Below are positions 1 to 5,137 of a stretch of DNA of 5,137 bases, in pieces; position 1 is the first letter of the stretch; every line of letters starts with the position of its first letter. The stretch spans positions 1 to 5,137 of the forward strand of contig JACCVA010000231.1 in NCBI GenBank assembly GCA_013698435.1. Reading direction: 5' to 3'. This stretch comes from Nocardioidaceae bacterium. Its GTDB lineage: Bacteria; Actinomycetota; Actinomycetes; Propionibacteriales; Nocardioidaceae. The notes under the pieces are model-generated. The model saw only the letters and a program-made list of their open reading frames with translations, ran no database searches and was not told the DNA's origin. A program made the translations under genes and the position numbers.

Positions 1-63
1 GAGACCAAGCACATCTGGCACAACGTCCGTCCCGCGGTCCAGCACTGGTTCGGAGACAGCTGA
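1..63 (+). CDS. C-terminal end of a probable aldehyde dehydrogenase (betaine-aldehyde dehydrogenase type), partial
   Basis: Reading frame 1 is open from the window edge to the TGA at 61-63 and gives the last 20 residues of a protein that begins outside the window. The fragment contains ETKHIW near its start and ends in HWFGDS. A lysine-containing 'ETKH' followed by an aromatic residue, then a short tail, resembles the extreme C-terminus of NAD(P)-dependent aldehyde dehydrogenases of the betaine-aldehyde group. Such an enzyme would oxidise betaine aldehyde, the product of the next gene, to glycine betaine in the cytoplasm. Its stop codon shares one base with the start of the next gene (TGATG), so the two are probably co-transcribed and translationally coupled. 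That a coding region ends here is well supported. The family call rests on 20 residues plus context and is an inference. Confidence 0.55.
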   Translation, partial: ETKHIWHNVRPAVQHWFGDS

Positions 64-1775
64 TGACTGCCGACTCGAGCAAGGTCTGGGACTTCGTCAT
101 CGTCGGCGGCGGATCGGCAGGATGCGCCCTGGCCAATCGCCTCAGCGTCGACACCGACCGGTCGGTGCTTGTGCTGGAGGCCGGCCACTCCGACTTCAGG
201 CTCGACCCTTTCATCCACATGCCCGCAGCGCTCCCGATCCCGATCGGCAACCGTCTTTACGACTGGAAGTACGAGTCCGAGCCAGAGCCGTTCATGGGTG
301 GGCGACGCGTCTTTCACGCTCGCGGCAAAGTTCTCGGCGGGTCGAGCAGCATTAACGGGATGATCTTCCAGCGGGGCAACCCGCTTGACTACGAGCGTTG
401 GGCCGCCGACCCCGGCATGGAGTCCTGGGACTACCTGCACTGCCTTCCGTACTTCAAGCGGATGGAGACCTGTCTGGCGGGCGCCGATGACTGGCGCGGC
501 GTCGACGGCCCGCTCGTCCTCGAGCGCGGTGCGGCGACCAACCCACTCTTCGCTGCGTTCTTCGAGGCGGCACAGCAAGCCGGATACCCCCTCACCGATG
601 ACGTCAACGGTTACCGCCAGGAGGGGTTCGCTCGGTTCGACCGCAACGTCTTCCGTGGTCGCCGCCTCTCGGCCGCCCGGGCCTATCTGCACCCTGTGAT
701 GAAGCGGCGCAACCTCAAGGTCGAGACGCTCGCGCTGACGACGAAGGTCGTCTTCGAGGGCAGCCGAGCCGTCGGAGTCGAGTACCTGCGTGGCGGCTAC
801 CTGCACCGACAGGCGCGAGGCGCCGAGATCATCTTGTGCGGAGGCGCCTTCAACACCCCGCAGCTGTTACAGCTCTCGGGGGTCGGCAACGCTGATGACC
901 TCGCCGCGCTCGGCGTCGAGGTCGTCACCCACGTGCCCGGTGTGGGGGAGCACCTGCAGGATCACCTCGAGGTCTACATCCAGTACGCGTCCAAGCAGCC
1001 GGTGTCGATCGCTCCCGGCTTGCGCTGGCGCAACCGGCCCAAGATCGGCTTCGACTGGTTGTTCTTCCGTCGGGGCCTCGGTGCGACCAACCACTTCGAG
1101 GGCGGGGGTTTCTGCCGGGGCAACCCCGACGTCGATTACCCGAACCTCATGTTCCACTTCCTCCCGCTGGCGATCCGGTATGACGGCACGGCGCCGACCA
1201 AGGGCCACGGCTACCAGGTCCACGTCGGTCCCATGTATGCCGACACCCGTGGCACGGTGAAGATCACCTCGACCGACCCGAAGGCTCCTCCAGCACTGAG
1301 GTTCAACTACTTGTCGACTCCGACCGACCGTCAAGAGTGGGTGGAGGCCATCCGGGTCGCCCGCACCATCCTCAACCAACCCGCTTTCGCGCCATACAAC
1401 GACGGCGAGCTCTCCCCAGGACCCAGCGTCGAGACCGATCAGGAGGTCCTGGACTGGGTGGCTCGCGACGCCGAGACCGCGCTCCACCCGTCGTGTACCG
1501 CCAAGATGGGGATGGACGAGATGTCGGTGCTCGACCCGGCGAGCATGCGCGTGCATGGGCTCGAGGGGCTGCGCGTTGTCGATGCATCGTCGATGCCCTA
1601 CGTCACCAATGGCAACATCTACGCGCCGGTGATGATGGTGGCGGAGAAGTCCGCCGACCTGATTCTGGGAAACACGCCGCTGCCGGCTGTCAGCGTGCCC
1701 TACTACCGGCACCGAGACGACATGCCGCTCGATCCACCGCACAGGTCCATCACCGAAAGTGAGGTCAGCTCATGA
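63..1775 (+). CDS. betA: Choline dehydrogenase-type GMC oxidoreductase (FAD flavoprotein)
   Basis: This 570-residue protein is close in length to E. coli BetA and would oxidise choline to betaine aldehyde, passing electrons to the respiratory chain. The N-terminal FAD-binding fold shows GGGSAG at 15-20 and the ribose-binding glutamate E39 (LVLEAG). GMC signature 1 (GKVLGGSSSING) lies at 88-99 and signature 2 (GGAFNTPQLLQLSGVG) at 260-275. The catalytic region has HPSCTAKMG with H475 as the likely active-site base, followed by VVDASSMP (505-512) and TNGNIYAPVMM (515-525), where N518 aligns with the second catalytic residue. At the position where choline oxidase carries the histidine that binds FAD covalently there is an isoleucine (I97), favouring a dehydrogenase over an oxidase. 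The start at 63 puts the FAD motif at the expected distance and has GGAG at 52-55, 7 bases upstream. The stop overlaps the next start (ATGA at 1772-1775). Choline is the most likely substrate given the transporter downstream, but another alcohol cannot be excluded from sequence alone. Confidence 0.9.
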   Translation: MTADSSKVWDFVIVGGGSAGCALANRLSVDTDRSVLVLEAGHSDFRLDPFIHMPAALPIPIGNRLYDWKYESEPEPFMGGRRVFHARGKVLGGSSSINGMIFQRGNPLDYERWAADPGMESWDYLHCLPYFKRMETCLAGADDWRGVDGPLVLERGAATNPLFAAFFEAAQQAGYPLTDDVNGYRQEGFARFDRNVFRGRRLSAARAYLHPVMKRRNLKVETLALTTKVVFEGSRAVGVEYLRGGYLHRQARGAEIILCGGAFNTPQLLQLSGVGNADDLAALGVEVVTHVPGVGEHLQDHLEVYIQYASKQPVSIAPGLRWRNRPKIGFDWLFFRRGLGATNHFEGGGFCRGNPDVDYPNLMFHFLPLAIRYDGTAPTKGHGYQVHVGPMYADTRGTVKITSTDPKAPPALRFNYLSTPTDRQEWVEAIRVARTILNQPAFAPYNDGELSPGPSVETDQEVLDWVARDAETALHPSCTAKMGMDEMSVLDPASMRVHGLEGLRVVDASSMPYVTNGNIYAPVMMVAEKSADLILGNTPLPAVSVPYYRHRDDMPLDPPHRSITESEVSS

Positions 1776-2848
1776 CCCACACCGTGACCACTTCCCCCGC
1801 AGCCGACACGAGCCATGCTTCCCGGGCTCTGACGGTCGAGCACCTCTGGAAGGTCTTCGGACCGAAGGCTGACAAGATCATCGGGACGGCCGACGCCGAC
1901 CTGCCCCGACCGGAGCTGCTCGACAAGACCGGCTGTGTGGCGGCGGTCAAGGACATCTCGTTCGAGGTGGCCACGGGTGAGATCTTCGTCGTGATGGGAC
2001 TGTCCGGATCAGGAAAGTCGACTCTCGTACGCTGTCTGACCCGGCTCATCGAGCCGACAGCGGGCACGGTCACGATGGACGGCAGGGACATCACGCACGC
2101 GTCTGACGGGGACCTACGTGACCTGCGACGCAACCACGTCTCTATGGTGTTTCAGCACTTCGGCCTCCTGCCGCACCGGCAGGTGATCGACAACGTCGCG
2201 TACGGTCTGGAGATCCGCGGTGTCGGTAAGGCCGAGCGACGCAAGAAGGCCGGGGAGATCGTCGACCTGGTCGGGCTGACAGGCAACGAGCACTCGTATC
2301 CTGACCAGCTCTCCGGCGGGATGCAGCAGCGCGTCGGGCTGGCGAGGGCGCTGGCAAGTGACCCGACGCTGCTGTTGTTCGACGAGCCCTTCTCCGCGCT
2401 GGACCCGTTGATCCGCCGTGACATGCAGAACGAGGTCATCCGGCTCCAGGGGGACCTGAAAAAGACGATGGTGTTCATCACCCACGATCTGGCCGAAGCC
2501 CTCAAGCTCGGCGACCGCATCCTCATCATGCGCGACGGCGAGGTCGTGCAGGTCGGGACGCCCGCCGACGTGGTCGCCCACCCGGCCAACGACTACGTCC
2601 GTGACTTCGTGAGCGATGTTCCGCGCTCGCATGTACTCACGCTGCGCTACGTCATGCGAGACCCGCGCCCCGACGACTCCCGCGAGGGGCCGGTGATGTC
2701 ATCCGACACGATCGTCCGGCAGGCGGCGCGGGCAGCCCTCGCCTCCGAGCACGTGGTCCAGGTCGTCGATGACGGCAAGCTCGTCGGCATCGTCGATGAC
2801 GACGCGATCTTGCGCATTGTCGTTGCCGAGGAAAGCGTGCCGGCATGA
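1772..2848 (+). CDS. proV: Glycine betaine/choline (quaternary amine) ABC transporter ATP-binding protein, ProV/OpuAA family
   Basis: This 358-residue cytoplasmic ATPase powers the importer formed with the next two genes. The nucleotide-binding domain covers about residues 20-280: Walker A GLSGSGKST at 76-84, Q-loop VFQHFGLLPH with Q128, ABC signature LSGGMQQ at 180-186, Walker B LLLFDE at 200-205 (catalytic E205), D-loop SALD at 208-211 and switch histidine H238 (FITHD). The roughly 30-residue insert between the first strand (HLWKVFG) and the core, ending in an 'LLDKTG' motif, and the phrases LIEPTAG, DPLIRRDMQ and PANDYVRDF are typical of ProV/OpuAA and separate it from other ABC ATPases. 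The C-terminal part (about 290-355) holds one clear CBS-like motif (VVQVVDDGKLVGIVDDDAI at 328-346) instead of an obvious pair. The start at 1772 overlaps the betA stop and has GAGGT at 1761-1765, 6 bases upstream. The stop overlaps the permease start. ATPase and family are near certain; choline versus glycine betaine as cargo is not decided. Confidence 0.93.
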   Translation: MTHTVTTSPAADTSHASRALTVEHLWKVFGPKADKIIGTADADLPRPELLDKTGCVAAVKDISFEVATGEIFVVMGLSGSGKSTLVRCLTRLIEPTAGTVTMDGRDITHASDGDLRDLRRNHVSMVFQHFGLLPHRQVIDNVAYGLEIRGVGKAERRKKAGEIVDLVGLTGNEHSYPDQLSGGMQQRVGLARALASDPTLLLFDEPFSALDPLIRRDMQNEVIRLQGDLKKTMVFITHDLAEALKLGDRILIMRDGEVVQVGTPADVVAHPANDYVRDFVSDVPRSHVLTLRYVMRDPRPDDSREGPVMSSDTIVRQAARAALASEHVVQVVDDGKLVGIVDDDAILRIVVAEESVPA

Positions 2849-4881
2849 GCTCAGTGACCCTCACCAAGAGGGCAGCCTTCGACGAGGGGATCATCGCGAC
2901 GTTGCGGGTCCGGTGGCGACTCCTCTCGCTGCTCGGTGTCATCGTCGGGTGGCTCGTCGCGTGGGCCTTCACCCGGGGCACCGACACTCTGGGGATCCAG
3001 GCATCCGACCGAACCGAGGTGCACGCCTGGTTCCTGCGCCGGACCACAGCAATCGAGAACGCTGACAACGTCGCGGTGTCGATCCTCGGCGGCATCTCGG
3101 ACGCGATGGACTCGGTCCTGCTCTTCCTGCAGCACCTCTTCACGGTGCCGGAGTTCCCGCGCCTGGTGCCGCAGATTGGGTGGCTCGGGGTGCTCGCCAT
3201 CGCCTGCTTCGCGACCTACGCCATCGCCGGGTGGCGGTCGGTCCTGCTCGTCGCGCCCAGCTTCTTGCTCTTCGGCCTGCTGGGGTACTGGGAGGATTCG
3301 CTCGACCTGCTGATCGTCACTGGTGTCGCGGTGGTGCTGGCCACCGCGATCGGCATACCGCTCGGAATCTGGATGGGACACAGCAAGACCGTGTCGTCGA
3401 CCTTCACTCCGGTGCTCGACGTCTTGCAGACAATGCCGTCGTTCGTCTATCTCCTCCCGTTCAGCATCGTGTTCGGCATTGGTCCTGCCGTCGCGGCACT
3501 GGTCACCCTGACGTACGCGATGCCGCCTGCGGTCCGTGTCACCGCCTACGCAATTCGGGCCGTGTCGAAGACAACGATCGAGGCGACCGACTCACTCGGC
3601 CAAAACACCTGGCAGCGCCTGCGCAACGTCGAGCTGCCGATGGCAAAGCGAACCATCATCGTCGGTGTCAACCAAACGACCATGGCAGCACTGTCGATGG
3701 CGACGATCGCGGCGTACGTCGACGGGCCCGGGCTCGGACAGCCGGTGTTGGAGGGCCTGCGACGCGGTCAGCTCGGCAAGTCGTTCGTTGCCGGCATCGC
3801 GATCGTCATCATGGCAATCATGCTCGACCGGACGACGACGGCGTCGAGCACTCGCCGTGAGCGCGCCGCGCGGGGCGGTCGCGACAGGGGCCGGGTCCGG
3901 ACGGTTGCGTTGGGCGTCGGCGGCGTCGTGACTCTCGTGGCCGTTTACCTGTCGAACATCTTCAGCTGGGCCAACCAGTTCCCCGAGGGCGTCGACATCG
4001 GTACGCCGCTCAGCGAGAGAGTAGACGACTTCGCGGACTGGCTACGTCGTGACCTTTCGAGCCTCACCACCGGGATCCAGGAGAAGTTCACGCTCTATTT
4101 CCTCAACCCGATGCAGGACCTCATTGCCAACTCACCGTGGTATGTCGCGGCAGTGGCCATCCTCGCGATCGCGCTGATCGCCGGCGGCGGCAAAGCTCTC
4201 GTCGCGGCTGCCCTCTGCCTGACTGGCATCTACGCCCTCGATCTGTGGAACAACGCGATGATCACTCTGACCGCGGTGCTGGTTGCCACGGCCGTCGTCA
4301 TGATCCTCGGCGTCGTGGTCGGCGTCTGGATGGGCCGTAGCGAGACAGTTGACCGGGCCGTGCGACCGGTGCTCGATGCGGCGCAGACTCTCCCGCCGTT
4401 CGTCTACCTGATCCCGGTGTTGGTGCTGTTCGACGCCAACCGTTTCACCGCGATGGTCGCCGGCATCGTCTATGCCGCGCCGGTCGCGATCAAGTTGATC
4501 GCTGACGGCATCAGCGGCGTCTCCGCCACCACGATGGAGGCGGCGGAGTCGGTCGGGACAAGTCGGATGCAGATGATCTTCAAGGTGCAGCTCCCGATGG
4601 CGCGCGGCTCGTTGCTGCTGGCTGCTAACCAGGGCCTGCTCTACGTCTTGTCGATGGTCGTCATCGGCGGGATGGTCGGCGCAGGTGCATTAGGGTTCGA
4701 CATCGTCTACGGATTCAGACAAGCAAACTTCGCCGGTAAGGGTCTCGCGGCGGGGATCACGATCGTGTTGATCGGGATCATGCTCGACCGCATCACCACG
4801 TACGGTGCTCAACGGGCGGCATCGCCTGTCCGTACCGGTGCACAAAACAGAAGGTTCTCGTTGTCGAGGGCCCACGTATGA
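2845..4881 (+). CDS. proW: Glycine betaine/choline ABC transporter permease, fused tandem ProW-like protein
   Basis: This 678-residue integral membrane protein forms the channel of the importer. It is about twice the length of a usual ProW-type permease and contains two homologous units. Unit 1 (about 22-332) has likely membrane segments near 27-43, 111-129, 131-148, 153-176, 199-225, 271-291 and 313-328; unit 2 (about 351-652) repeats the pattern near 352-370, 431-448, 449-467, 472-496, 518-550, 588-613 and 634-648. Each unit has an EAA loop that docks on the ATPase: EATDSLG...VELPMAKR at 246-269 and EAAESVG...VQLPMARG at 565-588. Shared motifs (WMGHS/WMGRS, PVLDVLQT/PVLDAAQT, PFVYL-like, MLDRTTT/MLDRITT) keep a constant offset of 319-320 residues. 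An arginine-rich linker (337-352) joins the halves. Both units keep their motifs, so one polypeptide probably supplies both halves of the pore with two copies of the upstream ATPase. The start overlaps the upstream stop (ATGA) and has GAGGAAAG at 2828-2835, 9 bases ahead. Confidence 0.92.
   Translation: MSSVTLTKRAAFDEGIIATLRVRWRLLSLLGVIVGWLVAWAFTRGTDTLGIQASDRTEVHAWFLRRTTAIENADNVAVSILGGISDAMDSVLLFLQHLFTVPEFPRLVPQIGWLGVLAIACFATYAIAGWRSVLLVAPSFLLFGLLGYWEDSLDLLIVTGVAVVLATAIGIPLGIWMGHSKTVSSTFTPVLDVLQTMPSFVYLLPFSIVFGIGPAVAALVTLTYAMPPAVRVTAYAIRAVSKTTIEATDSLGQNTWQRLRNVELPMAKRTIIVGVNQTTMAALSMATIAAYVDGPGLGQPVLEGLRRGQLGKSFVAGIAIVIMAIMLDRTTTASSTRRERAARGGRDRGRVRTVALGVGGVVTLVAVYLSNIFSWANQFPEGVDIGTPLSERVDDFADWLRRDLSSLTTGIQEKFTLYFLNPMQDLIANSPWYVAAVAILAIALIAGGGKALVAAALCLTGIYALDLWNNAMITLTAVLVATAVVMILGVVVGVWMGRSETVDRAVRPVLDAAQTLPPFVYLIPVLVLFDANRFTAMVAGIVYAAPVAIKLIADGISGVSATTMEAAESVGTSRMQMIFKVQLPMARGSLLLAANQGLLYVLSMVVIGGMVGAGALGFDIVYGFRQANFAGKGLAAGITIVLIGIMLDRITTYGAQRAASPVRTGAQNRRFSLSRAHV
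3295..3840 (+). repeat. Permease core domain, copy 1 (internal duplication)
   Basis: This stretch encodes residues 151-332 of the permease, the first binding-protein-dependent transport inner-membrane domain. It pairs with 4252-4800. Motifs match in order: IWMGHS 175-180, PVLDVLQTMPSFVYL 189-203, the EAA loop from E246, and MLDRTTT 326-332. At DNA level only short exact matches survive, for example the 14 bases atcatgctcgaccg at 3817-3830 and 4777-4790, so the duplication is old and is maintained at protein level. Confidence 0.8.
4252..4800 (+). repeat. Permease core domain, copy 2 (internal duplication)
   Basis: This stretch encodes residues 470-652 of the permease, the second transport domain and partner of 3295-3840. 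Its matching motifs are VWMGRS 494-499, PVLDAAQTLPPFVYL 508-522, the EAA loop from E565, and MLDRITT 646-652. The offset from copy 1 is 319 residues through the centre and 320 at the end, so the alignment needs almost no gaps. The sequence before each core (an early membrane helix, an amphipathic extramembrane stretch, then two helices) also corresponds, so the duplicated unit is a whole ProW-like protein. Confidence 0.8.
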
Positions 4882-4896
4882 CGGTCGCGGCCGTCT

Positions 4897-4904
4897 GGAG
4901 GAGG
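4897..4904 (+). promoter_or_regulatory. Strong ribosome binding site of the substrate-binding protein gene
   Basis: GGAGGAGG lies 9 bases before the ATG at 4914 and is a near-ideal anti-16S match, the best in the window. It decides the start of the downstream gene: an in-frame ATG at 4878 lies upstream and overlaps the permease stop, but this site would then sit inside the coding region. The binding protein of such importers is normally needed in excess over the membrane parts, and an independent strong site fits that. Confidence 0.8.
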
Positions 4905-4913
4905 AACAGATAC

Positions 4914-5137
4914 ATGACAGTGATACGAACGCGAGGAATGCTTGCTGTCGTCGGTCTGACGTCCGCATTGGTCCTGAGTGCATGCGGTGGCGGTGACATC
5001 AAGAATGAGGCTGCGCCGGGAGGTGAGGACTGCGGCACGATGAATATGGCGATCAACCCGTGGGTCGGCTTTGAAGCTAGCGCCCACGTGGTCGGGACCG
5101 TCGCGACCACCAAGCTGGGCTGCACGGTGGAATACAA
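4914..5137 (+). CDS. Glycine betaine/choline ABC transporter substrate-binding lipoprotein (OpuAC/ProX type), N-terminal part
   Basis: The frame runs from ATG 4914 off the right edge, giving 74 complete codons of a protein whose family usually has about 300 residues. The N-terminus is a lipoprotein signal peptide: positive start (R5, R7), hydrophobic stretch (about 9-21) and lipobox LSAC at 21-24, with C24 (codon 4983-4985) as the lipidated residue, followed by a Gly-rich GGG spacer. The mature protein would be anchored to the outer face of the membrane. After the spacer, GTMNMAINPWVGFEAS followed by TTKLGCTVEY matches the start of OpuAC-type domains, in which a first strand ending in 'NPWVG' is followed by a helix and 'LGCTV'. 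It would deliver a quaternary ammonium compound to the permease encoded just upstream (32-base gap). The 4914 start is chosen for the GGAGGAGG at 4897-4904; ATG 4878 is an in-frame alternative adding 12 residues. The ligand-binding aromatic cage lies mostly beyond the window, so choline and glycine betaine cannot be told apart. Confidence 0.88.
   Translation, partial: MTVIRTRGMLAVVGLTSALVLSACGGGDIKNEAAPGGEDCGTMNMAINPWVGFEASAHVVGTVATTKLGCTVEY

Noticed and set aside
1580..1589. Perfect 10-base palindrome cgatgcatcg, possible operator
   Set aside because: It falls within codons for the conserved VVDASSMP motif of betA, inside the gene and far from any promoter, so coding constraint explains it.
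867..1742. Long open frame on the minus strand (about 290 codons) opposite betA
   Set aside because: It lies wholly opposite a gene with clear family motifs, its translation is rich in Arg, His and Val without recognisable domains, and such antisense frames are common in GC-rich DNA.
2764..2801. Direct repeat cgtcgatgacg, two copies 27 bases apart
   Set aside because: It encodes the repeated Val-Asp-Asp of the CBS motif (VVDDGKLVGIVDDD); there is no further copy, so it is neither an array nor a regulatory iteron.
4882..4913. Possible internal promoter or terminator between permease and binding protein
   Set aside because: The 32-base gap contains no hairpin with a T-run and no -10/-35 pair that I can support; the ribosome binding site is its only clear content.
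4878..4916. Tat signal from the RRNRYM sequence in the longer form of the binding protein
   Set aside because: It lacks the usual pattern after the two arginines (a large hydrophobic residue at the right spacing), and the lipoprotein signal after ATG 4914 is complete without it.
4690..5137. Minus-strand open frames across the end of the permease and start of the binding protein
   Set aside because: They cover two well-supported plus-strand genes, including a lipobox and a strong ribosome binding site, and their translations show no family resemblance.

Overview
The window is a tightly packed, single-direction (+ strand) operon fragment from a GC-rich bacterium. Codon third positions are overwhelmingly G or C, start/stop codons overlap in TGATG or ATGA junctions, and the proteins look actinobacterial, so an actinomycete is the best guess; I cannot place it to genus. 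There is almost no non-coding DNA: the only gap between genes is 32 bases (4882-4913). I see no RNA gene, mobile element, CRISPR array, promoter or terminator. The operon starts before and continues beyond the window.

Layout: (1) 1-63, the last 20 codons of an upstream gene, probably a betaine-aldehyde-type aldehyde dehydrogenase; (2) 63-1775, a GMC-family flavoprotein of the choline dehydrogenase (BetA) type; (3) 1772-2848, an ABC ATPase of the ProV/OpuAA family with a short C-terminal CBS-like region; (4) 2845-4881, a permease in which two complete ProW-like units are fused head to tail; (5) from 4914 past the right edge, the start of a lipoprotein substrate-binding protein of the OpuAC/ProX type.

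Together these describe a choline / glycine betaine module. The binding lipoprotein captures a quaternary ammonium compound outside the cell, the fused permease plus a pair of ATPase subunits imports it, and the dehydrogenase with the upstream aldehyde dehydrogenase would convert choline through betaine aldehyde to glycine betaine, for osmoprotection or as a nutrient. Every junction between the first four genes has a 1-4 base overlap, suggesting translational coupling. The binding protein instead has its own strong ribosome binding site, consistent with a need for more of this subunit.

Nothing here looks like an undescribed system. The points worth a second look are the near-gapless internal duplication of the permease with an arginine-rich linker, the apparently single CBS motif on the ATPase, the lack of the FAD-linking histidine in BetA, the two possible in-frame starts of the binding protein, and rare TTA codons in two of the genes.
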